The notes under the pieces are model-generated. The model was not told the origin of the DNA. It ran no database searches and was given only the letters and a program-made list of their open reading frames with translations. A DNA stretch of 64,000 bases from an uncultured bacterium (GTDB lineage: Bacteria > Vulcanimicrobiota > Vulcanimicrobiia > Vulcanimicrobiales > Vulcanimicrobiaceae): NCBI GenBank assembly GCA_903829325.1, contig CAIKPM010000062.1, forward strand, positions 42,679 through 106,678. The letters are read 5' to 3'. The number at the start of each line of letters is the position of its first letter. Position 1 is the first letter of the stretch. The translations under genes and the position numbers were made by a program. This document shows, piece after piece, positions 1 through 9,890 of this stretch.

Positions 1-1052
<1,052 letters not shown>

Positions 1053-1058
1053 TCTTGC

Positions 1059-1931
1059 ATGAATGAGCTAATACTTAGAATAACTCCGATTTTGGTTTGC
1101 CTTATTGTCGGCATAGGTATCGGTTTGTTTGCCTATTTCGGCAACGCTCATGCGGTCAATTACAGCCAAAAGTACATTGCGCGATTCAGTGACAGGCTTG
1201 ATCGGGCAAATATCAAAATTCGCACCGAAGAAGTAGCGATTGGATTGGTCATTGCATCCGTTATTGCTTGGGGTGGATGCATGTATCTCTTACGAAGCAA
1301 TCTCATTATCGCATTATTCTCATTCATACCTTGTTCTCTTTGTATTTTCGCTTCATTTGGTGTTTGGGTTAATATACGAATCAAAAAAAGGCTGGCACAA
1401 TTTGAAGTACAACTTGAGCTAGTATTACGCATGATGTCAGGGGCGATTCGATCTGGCTTAGGGTTGCGGCAAGCCATGATCATGGTGACAGAGGAGATGC
1501 CGGACCCGGCAAGGCACGAATTCAATCTTGTGCTTTTACAAACAAATATTGGCATGGGGATAAATGATGCACTGGAGCGACTTGCAATTCGCATGCCTGG
1601 CCATGAAATTACCATGATGACAAAATCGATCGCAATCCAGACACAAACGGGAGGAAACCTAGGAAAAACGCTTGATCATCTCGCTACGACAATAAAAGAG
1701 CGACGCAAACTATATAGAAAAGTCAAAGCAATTACATCCGAGGCTACGGGAAGTGCCTATGTAATTGGAGCACTCCCAATCGCGGTAGGTGGAGTCGTCA
1801 TGGCAATTCAACCCACGGTCCGCGATACGTTGATCCAAACACCTGGTGGACACAACGTGTTGGCGATTGCGCTCATTTTGGAAGGATTAGGAATTTTCTC
1901 ACTTTGGAAACTTCTACAATTTAAAGTGTGA
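1059..1931 (+). CDS. tadB: Tad pilus inner-membrane platform protein TadB
   Basis: This 290-residue protein has an N-terminal membrane segment, a central hydrophobic pair, a T2SSF-type cytoplasmic domain (about 120-245) and a C-terminal membrane segment, the usual TadB layout. TadB and TadC form the inner-membrane platform on which the CpaF ATPase acts during pilus polymerisation. The domain contains the characteristic stretch with GAIRSGLGLRQAM and QTQTGGNLGKTLDHLA. It follows cpaF by 6 bp and precedes tadC by 4 bp, so the three genes are almost certainly co-transcribed. Confidence 0.92.
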   Translation: MNELILRITPILVCLIVGIGIGLFAYFGNAHAVNYSQKYIARFSDRLDRANIKIRTEEVAIGLVIASVIAWGGCMYLLRSNLIIALFSFIPCSLCIFASFGVWVNIRIKKRLAQFEVQLELVLRMMSGAIRSGLGLRQAMIMVTEEMPDPARHEFNLVLLQTNIGMGINDALERLAIRMPGHEITMMTKSIAIQTQTGGNLGKTLDHLATTIKERRKLYRKVKAITSEATGSAYVIGALPIAVGGVVMAIQPTVRDTLIQTPGGHNVLAIALILEGLGIFSLWKLLQFKV

Positions 1932-1935
1932 TCGC

Positions 1936-2778
1936 ATGTCAACACATATACTTCTTGCTGTAATCTGTATCTTGGTTGGTTCGCTCGTAGGGTTTGTCAT
2001 CTACATGATGCTTCCCAAGCAAAACGAGCTACATAACCGTGTAGCTCAACTTTCTGCGACGACCAGCACAGCACAAAGCATTATGGTTTTTGAAAGAATA
2101 TTCGATCACGGTAGCAAAAACAAGCTAGAAAAACAACTACAAGAAGCCGGATGGTACGATCGCACCCCAGCTTTTATTGGCATGGTCCATATAAGCTGCC
2201 TTGTAGTCAGTGTTCTTCTCGCGCTGTTCTGCTCATTAATCCTGCAGACCAATATCTTCGTTGCATTAGCCTTGCCTATTGTAGGATATGTCGCACCGCG
2301 TAAAGCATTGAAGGATGCGATCGCAAAGAGAAAAAGTGAAATCGCCTGCGAGCTTCCTGACTTTCTTGATGTAGTCTCGTCTAGCGTTACAGCTGGCGTT
2401 GCGCTTAATGGAGCGCTACTTACGGCGGTTGATATGTGCAGCGGCCCCTTAGGAGATGAGTTCCGCGCAACGTTAGGAGATATCCGCATGGGCCGCTCAC
2501 GCTATGAAGCCATGACTGCGATGGCGGAACGAGTGAATCAGCCCGATCTCTCGCAAATGATCACCGCGATCACCCAATCTGAAAAAGTCGGCGGAAACAT
2601 CAGTGCATTATTAGCCGATTTAGGCCAGGATGCGCGAGAAGCTCGCCTCATGCGGGCTGAAGCAAGGGCGGGTACACTCCCCACGAAAATGACGATACCG
2701 ATGGCCGTTTTTCTCTTACCGGCCCTCTTTGTTATTATGCTCGGTCCCATTGTCGTCAATCTTAAATCAGATTTTTAG
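1936..2778 (+). CDS. tadC: Tad pilus inner-membrane platform protein TadC
   Basis: This 280-residue partner of TadB has an N-terminal membrane anchor, two adjacent mid-protein membrane helices, a T2SSF domain (about 130-255) and a terminal helix. The motif SSSVTAGVALNGALLTAVD followed by QSEKVGGNISALLADLG is typical of TadC. It is the last recognisable tad gene here; a DUF192 gene follows after 9 bp. Function by family: platform subunit for Flp pilus assembly. Confidence 0.92.
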   Translation: MSTHILLAVICILVGSLVGFVIYMMLPKQNELHNRVAQLSATTSTAQSIMVFERIFDHGSKNKLEKQLQEAGWYDRTPAFIGMVHISCLVVSVLLALFCSLILQTNIFVALALPIVGYVAPRKALKDAIAKRKSEIACELPDFLDVVSSSVTAGVALNGALLTAVDMCSGPLGDEFRATLGDIRMGRSRYEAMTAMAERVNQPDLSQMITAITQSEKVGGNISALLADLGQDAREARLMRAEARAGTLPTKMTIPMAVFLLPALFVIMLGPIVVNLKSDF

Positions 2779-2787
2779 GCATTATCC

Positions 2788-3135
2788 ATGAGTCAACGTT
2801 TATGCAATGTCACGACCGGAACCATCCTTGCATCCAACGTTATTGAGGCGAGAACGTTTTGGCAGCGCACCGTTGGATTTCTTGGACGTGAGCACATCGC
2901 AAGTGACGATGGCCTGTGGATTAGTGACTGTTCGAGTATCCACACCATTGGCATGCGCACCGCTATAGATATTTTTTTCCTCGATCGCCAAGGTTATGTA
3001 CTCCGCATCGCCCACTCGGTCGCGCCCAATATCGCTCACTTGAGCTGCCCGCTAGCCACGACCGTCGTCGAAACGGGCACCGCTGTCCACCTTGGCCACG
3101 ATGTTTTAATTGGCGATAAACTCGCCCTCACGTAA
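2788..3135 (+). CDS. DUF192 family protein
   Basis: This 115-residue protein matches the DUF192 (COG1430) fold, including the conserved GLWISDCSSIHTIGMRT block and IDIFFLD strand. The molecular role of the family is unknown. Homologues are often secreted, but no signal peptide is visible in this copy. It starts 9 bp after tadC, so it probably belongs to the same transcript; in several phyla DUF192 genes lie next to tad genes. Its last 30 bp overlap the 3' end of the convergent BTAD regulator gene. Confidence 0.85.
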   Translation: MSQRLCNVTTGTILASNVIEARTFWQRTVGFLGREHIASDDGLWISDCSSIHTIGMRTAIDIFFLDRQGYVLRIAHSVAPNIAHLSCPLATTVVETGTAVHLGHDVLIGDKLALT

Positions 3136-4536
3136 GGCCGCACTACGTTCGCGTGCAAATGCCAGCATTTCACGATACGCCTGACGCTGTGGGACGAACC
3201 ACATCTCTTCTGGTTCTCCCGCGAATAAATCGGCCCGGTATAAGCGAATCGCAGCCGTATAATGCGCGATTGCATCACCTCGACTGCCCTGTTCTTCTGC
3301 AGCACTAGCGGCGTTGATATGCGCTTTGAAACGGCGCACGTCCACCAAGGCCAGATCAAGATTTACGCGTAGTCCCTGGGCCTCACTCACAAAAAGTTGT
3401 TCAACGACATTCTGCTCAAATGCCGTAGCCAATGCTTTACGGATATTGCTACAAGCTGTACGTAAGCTCTGAGATGCCAAATGCCGATCTGCTTCGGGCC
3501 AAAATGCGGCGATCACTTCGGCCTTACTCGCTCGACCCTCCGGGCGAATTGCGAGATATCGAAACAGTTGTTGGTCGCGACGCCGCATCCACACAACTTC
3601 ACGCTCGCCAGAGCGAACGATAAAACGCCCAAATAAACGAATCTGCAAAGGCGTTTGAGGTAAGATCGGTGCAACTGGGAGGCTCCCCAAGAGCGCACCG
3701 ACCAGCTGGTAGGGACGCACCACTCCGCCGATTCGCTGCACAAAAGCACCGCAGGCTTCTAAACGACGGCCCTCCTGGTCGCTGAGCGGCTTACCCTGGA
3801 GCAGCGATTGAAAGAGCTCTTGCTCTTCACTGCCGAGACGCTGGAGTTCACCGTCGATATATTCACAGAATGATTGTCCGGATTGTAAGAGCCATTTTTC
3901 GTGCGCATCGACCAAGCTCTTATCACCTTCGACGGCAGAGCGTAAGACCGCGGTCACCGCAATCGCCCAGCCATCACAACCCTCGCATATTGCCGCAAGC
4001 TGCTCTTCATGCATAGGCAAACCAAAGTTTTGAGCGATCTTCTCCGTTTCTTCGATGCTCAGGCGTAGGAGTTGTGGTGGACTACACTTTGCCAACCCGG
4101 CAATCTCCAAACGCTGTAACGGTAAACCCGTCCGCGTGCCCGCAGCGAGGACGCTGACCTGCGCTGGCAGATCCGAAATCAAGCGAACAAGCAGCTGCTC
4201 TTCAGCTTCACTGAGGCGCTCAATGCCATCGAAGACAATTTCCGTTGGGGCACGTGATCTCAAGGCGGACAACACGGCACGATATGAATATTCTCCATCG
4301 TTACACAAACTCGCAAGCATAGTTTCAAGCAAGCGATCCGGATGTTGATGTTCCAAATGGAAATAGAGTAACGGAGAGCTACGCGTACGAGCATACTCAA
4401 CCAGCGCGGTGGTCTTACCCGCACCAGCAGGCGCGAGACAAACCCGTAAAGGTAAGTCAACGTACCGTGTTACCCATGTAAGCAAAGCTTCGCGGACGAT
4501 TGTCCCCGAAGCCAGACGCGGCAAAGAAAACGGCAC
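3106..4536 (-). CDS. P-loop NTPase / BTAD-domain transcriptional regulator
   Basis: This 476-residue protein has a MalT-like P-loop at the N-terminus (GAGKTT at 38-43) and an AAA/STAND-like region to about 280. A winged-helix DNA-binding domain begins near 300 (IRLFGRFIVRSGEREV), followed by a C-terminal BTAD helical repeat domain (VDVRRFKAHINAA onwards). The combination resembles LuxR/MalT ATPases with a SARP-type DNA-binding and BTAD output module, in compact form. It starts with GTG directly abutting the TAA of the upstream Ig-like membrane protein gene (TAAGTG), so the two are translationally coupled. Its 3' end overlaps the convergent DUF192 gene by 30 bp. Target genes are unknown. Confidence 0.8.
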   Translation of the reverse strand: MPFSLPRLASGTIVREALLTWVTRYVDLPLRVCLAPAGAGKTTALVEYARTRSSPLLYFHLEHQHPDRLLETMLASLCNDGEYSYRAVLSALRSRAPTEIVFDGIERLSEAEEQLLVRLISDLPAQVSVLAAGTRTGLPLQRLEIAGLAKCSPPQLLRLSIEETEKIAQNFGLPMHEEQLAAICEGCDGWAIAVTAVLRSAVEGDKSLVDAHEKWLLQSGQSFCEYIDGELQRLGSEEQELFQSLLQGKPLSDQEGRRLEACGAFVQRIGGVVRPYQLVGALLGSLPVAPILPQTPLQIRLFGRFIVRSGEREVVWMRRRDQQLFRYLAIRPEGRASKAEVIAAFWPEADRHLASQSLRTACSNIRKALATAFEQNVVEQLFVSEAQGLRVNLDLALVDVRRFKAHINAASAAEEQGSRGDAIAHYTAAIRLYRADLFAGEPEEMWFVPQRQAYREMLAFARERSAALREGEFIAN

Positions 4537-5904
4537 TTACCGACTCGCAGTTTTGTCGATCCGAATAGGCACAACAACTGTTTCTTGGCCATTTCGATCG
4601 GCGAAACTGATGACAAGGGTGTAGCTACCAGCTTGTGCATCATGTGGGATATGCAAGGTTGCTTGATCCCCATCGACGTTAAAGCTTTCAATCACCAGCC
4701 CGTGGGGGTCTTGGAAAGCCAGATGGAGATCAGCCACCGCTTTGGTGACCCGCAAGGGGATGACCATTCCGGGCCTAAGCGTCTGGGCAATAATCTGCAA
4801 AGGCGCACCACGTAAGGCACGAAACGCGACAGGCGCGGGAGTCGCTGGAACAATCGTTACCCCCACCACCGAATCGGCGGAAGTATCATCTTTCTCGACA
4901 TGCAAGGCCACACGCATAACCTGTGGATGAGGAACGGTTGGTGCCATAAATTGAGCGACACCCCCGGGCGCCAGCGGTGTGGCTGCCCACACCGTATCCT
5001 GGGCGTCGAGCAAACGAAGCAAGCCACTTTTCGCAAGATATCCATACCGCACGGTAATACGATTTCCGGCAACAACCGTTGAATGGTCAAGCCCCAATGC
5101 CGTAATCGCTGCGGGATGAATCACACGCATAAATAAGTGCGGTGACGGCGTCGCCATTGCTTTGACATAGACGGTCCGCTCGTCAGCCCCTAAAAGCGTA
5201 TGTTTCGAAAGCGCCAGCGCGTAAGACCGGGTCGTTGCGACCGCAGGCAGATGCAGAGGCAAGCTCCCCGTTTGTTCGTGCAATATGCCTGACGCGAGCG
5301 TTGCCCCATCGGGCGCGGTCACTTGATATTGCACATCACCTAGGCCGCGCACTTCGTACCCAATCGTCACCGCGCTTCCGCCTAAGGCCGCGCTCGGTGC
5401 AGAAACAGCCACGATCCGCGGCTGCGCTAGCCCGCTGAGAGCGAGCACGATGCTACTAAACCCAGCAAACACCAGCAACGCTGCCCGGCGAATCAGGACG
5501 CGATAATCTCGTCCAGGCGGAATCGTGTCAGACGATAGATCGATGCCATCACCATGCATTTCTATCGTAATCCGTTCGTAATTGCCGAGAAATGGAAGTG
5601 GCAAATCGAACGTCACCGCAACGCCTGAAAACGGCAAGACCGCAACAGAAGCACAAGCCACCGGGCTACCGTCGCGGCCAGCTCTCACAGCATACGCATG
5701 GCAATTCAGCACCGACGTTGACTCATTCGCAATACGCAATTCGTAACGCGCTAGCCGCTTTCGTTCGTCGTAAAACACCAGCTCAATGTCACTCGCCACA
5801 CTGCCGGACGGCAGGACAACTGCATTGCGCGTGCCGCGCTCGTAGGTGAACACCTCAAGCGGGAGTATATGGGATACTTTCGCTGGCACAATTGCAGTCG
5901 ACAT
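4537..5904 (-). CDS. Membrane protein with Ig-like extracytoplasmic domains, unknown function
   Basis: I do not recognise a named family. The open frame is longer, but ATG at 5904 has a purine-rich AAGAGGGAG just upstream and leaves an 82-bp divergent spacer to the MFS gene, so I chose it (455 residues). Residues 1-135 form a beta-rich domain (VFTYERGTRNAVVLPSG). A single membrane helix lies at about 141-160, followed by three or four beta-sandwich-like repeats (SAALGGSAVTIGYEVRGLG and similar) up to the C-terminus. The layout suggests a sensor or anchor protein with Ig-like domains outside the membrane. It is directly coupled to the BTAD regulator, which hints at a signalling pair, but this is inference. 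Confidence 0.6.
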   Translation of the reverse strand: MSTAIVPAKVSHILPLEVFTYERGTRNAVVLPSGSVASDIELVFYDERKRLARYELRIANESTSVLNCHAYAVRAGRDGSPVACASVAVLPFSGVAVTFDLPLPFLGNYERITIEMHGDGIDLSSDTIPPGRDYRVLIRRAALLVFAGFSSIVLALSGLAQPRIVAVSAPSAALGGSAVTIGYEVRGLGDVQYQVTAPDGATLASGILHEQTGSLPLHLPAVATTRSYALALSKHTLLGADERTVYVKAMATPSPHLFMRVIHPAAITALGLDHSTVVAGNRITVRYGYLAKSGLLRLLDAQDTVWAATPLAPGGVAQFMAPTVPHPQVMRVALHVEKDDTSADSVVGVTIVPATPAPVAFRALRGAPLQIIAQTLRPGMVIPLRVTKAVADLHLAFQDPHGLVIESFNVDGDQATLHIPHDAQAGSYTLVISFADRNGQETVVVPIRIDKTASR

Positions 5905-5986
5905 CTCCCTCTTACTATCGGCATCGCCTGCAAAAATTCTCGCTCTTCTCCAGGAATATGCGCCCGCAATACGAGAGACAAGGCCA

Positions 5987-7129
5987 GTGCCACGTGCTCT
6001 GATTCCTCTGCTCGCCGTGACCTTTGTCGATGTGCTGGGCTTTTCGATTATCATCCCTCTGCTGCCATTTTATGCTCAGCACTATGGGGCGTCAGCACCC
6101 GTGGTCGGCTGGCTTATTGCAACCGTGGCGCTCTGTAGCCTCATTTCTTCGCCGATCCTCGGTGCACTGAGCGACCGACTGGGACGACGCAATATTCTGC
6201 TCATCACCCAAGTCACCACCACAGCCGCGTATTTGCTGCTCGGCCTCGCAAACTCGCTGCCTCTCCTGTTTTGCTCACGGGTTGTCGAAGGTTTTGCTGG
6301 AGGCGGCTTGGGCATCACCCAAGCCTATATCAGCGACGTCACCACACCCGAGCAACGTGCCCGTGCTTATGCATTACTGGGCGCGACTTTTGGCATCAGC
6401 TTCATTCTGGGTCCAGCACTCGGGGGAGCCTTAGTGCGCTTTGGCTACCCGGTTCCATTTTATACCGCAGCGTTTGTTTCGCTGATCACCATCGGCCTGA
6501 CGCTCTGGCTGCTGCCCGAATCGCATACCCCGCCCAGCCACCATCCGCCGCTGCGCGACACGCTACGCGCGCTCTTGGTGCCGCAAATGCGCCGTCTACT
6601 CCTCATCCAACTGTGCTTTTCACTCTCGTTTACCATGTGGGTATCGGTGCTCGCCCTATTCTTGCAAAAAAATCTTGGCTTTGGTCCGAGCCAAACCAGC
6701 TTGTTTTATGCCAGCTCCGGCGTGATTGGCGTGATCATGCAAACCCTGATTATCGGCCACCTCGTTGACCGCTTGCGTGAACGGCAAGTCTTGCTCATGG
6801 GGCTAATCTGCCTCACCGTTGCCTACGGAGCCGTCTTCAGCTACCATCAGTTTTGGCCGCTTATCTGCTTAAGCGCACTCTGGTCGATCGGCTCCTCGCT
6901 CACGCGCCCAATGCTCAATGCGCTGATTTCTCAAGCCGCTGATCCCCAACAACGGGGAGCCCTCATGGGCGGAGCCGACGCAATCAATAACTTCTCGTTC
7001 GTTCTGGGCCCACTACTCGCGACGTGGATTTTCGCGCAGAATGACCAATGGGTGGGCGTCTTACCGGCTGGACTCGCGTTGCTTGGAGTATGGTTCACAG
7101 CTCGGCTAAGACTCGAGCCAGCATCATGA
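5987..7129 (+). CDS. MFS drug-resistance transporter, TetA-like (DHA1)
   Basis: This twelve-helix major facilitator protein has the TetA/DHA1 signature: N-terminal ALIPLLAVTFVDVLGFSIII, loop 2-3 motif LGALSDRLGRRNILL and motif C-like GPALGGALVRFG. The longest frame begins at 5846, but GTG at 5987 is preceded by GAGAGACAAGG and puts the start at the usual distance from helix 1 (380 residues). I prefer it. It probably exports a small amphipathic compound by proton antiport; the substrate cannot be told. Its TGA overlaps the recQ ATG (ATGA), so the two are co-translated. Confidence 0.85.
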   Translation: MPRALIPLLAVTFVDVLGFSIIIPLLPFYAQHYGASAPVVGWLIATVALCSLISSPILGALSDRLGRRNILLITQVTTTAAYLLLGLANSLPLLFCSRVVEGFAGGGLGITQAYISDVTTPEQRARAYALLGATFGISFILGPALGGALVRFGYPVPFYTAAFVSLITIGLTLWLLPESHTPPSHHPPLRDTLRALLVPQMRRLLLIQLCFSLSFTMWVSVLALFLQKNLGFGPSQTSLFYASSGVIGVIMQTLIIGHLVDRLRERQVLLMGLICLTVAYGAVFSYHQFWPLICLSALWSIGSSLTRPMLNALISQAADPQQRGALMGGADAINNFSFVLGPLLATWIFAQNDQWVGVLPAGLALLGVWFTARLRLEPAS

Positions 7130-8961
7130 TCAATACGATCTGTGAAGACACCCTGAGAAGCAGTCTCAAACGCTACTTTGGCTTCGAAGACTTTCGCCCG
7201 TTCCAGCGCGAGATTATCGACGCGCTCCTCAATCATGAAGATGTCCTCGCACTCTTACCAACCGGCGGAGGCAAATCACTCTGCTACCAATTGCCTGCGC
7301 TGGTCAGCGATGGCATTACCATTGTCGTCTCGCCCTTGATCGCCTTGATGAAAGATCAGGTCGACGCCCTCAAGGCAGCGGGCATTCCTGGCACCTATGT
7401 CAATTCAACACTCTCACCGCAAGAAATACATGCTCGTCTGCAGCAAATCGAAGCAGGTCTGATCAAACTCGTGTACATTGCGCCTGAGCGTTTGTTGACG
7501 AGCCATGGTCTCGAGCGGATTGCACAGTGGCCGATCGCCCGCTTTGCAATTGATGAAGCCCACTGCATCAGCGAATGGGGGCATGATTTCCGGCCAGAGT
7601 ATCGCCGACTGGCCGAATTGCGTAAACGTTTTCCGACCATTCCCATCGTCGCGATGACCGCAACCGCGACAACGCGCGTGCGCGAAGAGATCGCCCAACA
7701 TCTGCATCTGCGTAACCCGCGCGCATTTGTGGCTGGCTTTAATCGCCCGAATCTTACGTATACCGTCATTCCTAAAGACAAGCCGAATGAACAAGTCTTG
7801 CGGTATATTCGCGAACGTGGAGATGAGAGCGGCATTGTATATTGCGCCAGCCGCAAAGCCACGGAAGCAGTCGCCGAATATTTACGCGCAGGCAATATTC
7901 CCGCAGCTGCCTATCATGCTGGCATGGAGAATAGCGAACGTTCTGCTACACAAGATGCGTTTTTACGTGACCGCATCCGCGTTATCTGCGCCACCACCGC
8001 CTTCGGCATGGGCGTGAATAAACCCAATGTCCGCTATGTCGTCCACTACGACTTACCAAAGAGTATTGAAGGGTATTATCAAGAGACTGGCCGTGCCGGC
8101 CGTGATGGACTCCCGAGCAGCTGCCTATTGCTCTTCAGCAGAGGAGACTTCGCCAAACAAGCTCGTCTCCTCGAAGAAAAGCCGGCGGGACACGAGCGTA
8201 ATCACGCATTCGACGCGCTTTCTCGCATGGTCGCTTATGCGGAGAGCGTTACATGCCGGCGCAAAGATTTGCTGGCCTATTTTGGTGATAACCTCGAACA
8301 AACGTCTTGTCAGGCGTGTGATAATTGCCTAGAACCACGCGAACGCTTTGAGGCGACGACCATCGCCCAAAAGTTTCTCTCGTGTGTCTATCGCATCCGA
8401 CAATCGAGTGGTTTTGCGGTAGGCCTCAAGCATATTGTTGATGTGCTCACTGGCAAAACAACCGAAAAAATCAGTCGCCTCGGCCATGACCAACTCTCAA
8501 CCTTTGGCATCGGCAACGAACACAATAGTAAAGGCTGGGAGCACATCGGTCGTGAGTTGACCGCGCGAGGGTTTCTGGCAAGCTCTCACGACGGCTTCCC
8601 AGTGCTTTCGCTCACCGATCTCGGGCGCCGCTGCCTCACAACCAAAGAAGCCATTTTCTTAACGCGTCCGCCGGCGGCGAAAGCGCCCAAACGCGCCGAA
8701 CTGCAGCTAAACGATCTCAATAGTGAGTATAATCAAGCACTTTTTGATACTTTACGCATCCTGCGCCGCCGGCTCGCCGAAGAGCGAGATGTCCCGGCGT
8801 ATGTGGTCTTTTCCGACGTGACCTTACGGCAGATGGCGCGGGAGACGCCGACAACCGTCGAAGCATTCCGCGCAATCAGTGGAGTCGGTGAAAAAAAAGC
8901 GGCTGAATACGCCGATGCATTCACCCAAGCGATCACGGCATTTCTAGCCGCAGGCGAGTGA
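7126..8961 (+). CDS. recQ: ATP-dependent DNA helicase RecQ
   Basis: This is a full-length (611 residues) RecQ 3'-5' helicase for recombination and fork repair. It contains helicase lobe 1 with Walker A (TGGGKS, 46-51) and DEAH (IDEAHCISEWGHDFRP), then lobe 2 with the QETGRAGRDG motif. The RQC zinc-binding cysteines follow (CRRKDLLAYFG...CQACDNC), then a winged helix and a C-terminal HRDC domain ending in a helix-hairpin-helix-like AISGVGEKKAAEYADAF. The start ATG overlaps the MFS stop codon by 4 bp. It converges on ccsA with only 7 bp between stops. Confidence 0.97.
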   Translation: MINTICEDTLRSSLKRYFGFEDFRPFQREIIDALLNHEDVLALLPTGGGKSLCYQLPALVSDGITIVVSPLIALMKDQVDALKAAGIPGTYVNSTLSPQEIHARLQQIEAGLIKLVYIAPERLLTSHGLERIAQWPIARFAIDEAHCISEWGHDFRPEYRRLAELRKRFPTIPIVAMTATATTRVREEIAQHLHLRNPRAFVAGFNRPNLTYTVIPKDKPNEQVLRYIRERGDESGIVYCASRKATEAVAEYLRAGNIPAAAYHAGMENSERSATQDAFLRDRIRVICATTAFGMGVNKPNVRYVVHYDLPKSIEGYYQETGRAGRDGLPSSCLLLFSRGDFAKQARLLEEKPAGHERNHAFDALSRMVAYAESVTCRRKDLLAYFGDNLEQTSCQACDNCLEPRERFEATTIAQKFLSCVYRIRQSSGFAVGLKHIVDVLTGKTTEKISRLGHDQLSTFGIGNEHNSKGWEHIGRELTARGFLASSHDGFPVLSLTDLGRRCLTTKEAIFLTRPPAAKAPKRAELQLNDLNSEYNQALFDTLRILRRRLAEERDVPAYVVFSDVTLRQMARETPTTVEAFRAISGVGEKKAAEYADAFTQAITAFLAAGE

Positions 8962-8968
8962 GCTGATT

Positions 8969-9886
8969 TCAAAACTTGTAGCTATGTAGGCCACTAATCC
9001 AAATATTCACGCCGAGATAACAGAAAATGATACTCGCAAACCCTAGCAGGCTTAACCAGGCTGAACGAATGCCACGCCAAGCATGACGCGTATGCAGATG
9101 CGCGTACGCGGCATAAATAATCCATGATAATAGCGCTGCAGTCTCTTTCGGATCCCACTGCCAATACGCGCCCCAGGCTTCCTTTGCCCACCAAGCTCCG
9201 GTAATAATGCCCACCGTCAACAAGGGCAAGCCCACCGTGATGACCCGATACGTCATGATATCTAAGCTTGGTAGTGAGGGCAGAGTATTGAGCCAGAGCG
9301 CAATCTGGTGGCCGGTTTCAGCTGCGCGCTCGATGTTTGGTGTACCCCCGCTCAAGCGCTGCGCAAGCAAAGCTTCGCTGACATCGTTCTGCGCGGTTCG
9401 TTGTAAGGAACGCTCAAAGCCAGCTTTGAGCAAATAGATCGCGGACAACGTCGCTGCGATCAGAAACGCCGCGTACGCAGAAACGACCAATGGGACGTGA
9501 ATCTTGATCCAATACGATTGAAGGGCCGGCACCGCAGGCATCGACCCTTCATTCCACGTCGACGCATAAGCCAAAAACCCAGCCGCCAACCATTGCACAA
9601 AGCCACCGAGAAACCACAAGCGATAACGGAAAGCAAAAACGAGAAAAAGCGTAACAGACATCACGCTAAAGAGCGATAACGAACCGTATAAATTCGTTAA
9701 GGGCCAAATATGAGTTGTGAGATAGCGCACCGTCAGATCAGCATATTGCGCTAGGCATCCGATAATAGCCGCAGCCACACCACAACGCAACGTCCATTTC
9801 GTCGGTTGCAAGAAATAGATCGTGAGCATAAGAGCGCCCAGTAAATATGCACTAAGGGTAGTAAAAAAGAGATCTTGATCGAGCAT
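8969..9886 (-). CDS. ccsA: Cytochrome c biogenesis protein CcsA (CcsB/HemX-like haem handling protein)
   Basis: This 305-residue polytopic membrane protein carries the tryptophan-rich WWD haem-binding motif (WGAYWQWDPKETAALLSW) and conserved histidines in flanking helices (HVPLVVSAYAAF, HTRHAW). With ResB it forms the System II cytochrome c synthetase, which delivers haem to CXXCH apocytochromes outside the membrane. It lies 4 bp downstream of resB and is the last gene of a six-gene minus-strand operon. Confidence 0.93.
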   Translation of the reverse strand: MLDQDLFFTTLSAYLLGALMLTIYFLQPTKWTLRCGVAAAIIGCLAQYADLTVRYLTTHIWPLTNLYGSLSLFSVMSVTLFLVFAFRYRLWFLGGFVQWLAAGFLAYASTWNEGSMPAVPALQSYWIKIHVPLVVSAYAAFLIAATLSAIYLLKAGFERSLQRTAQNDVSEALLAQRLSGGTPNIERAAETGHQIALWLNTLPSLPSLDIMTYRVITVGLPLLTVGIITGAWWAKEAWGAYWQWDPKETAALLSWIIYAAYAHLHTRHAWRGIRSAWLSLLGFASIIFCYLGVNIWISGLHSYKF

Positions 9887-9890
9887 TATT

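Noticed and set aside
5846..5986. MFS start at 5846
   Set aside because: It would overlap the divergent membrane-protein gene and add 47 residues with no transporter feature; GTG 5987 has a good ribosome-binding site.
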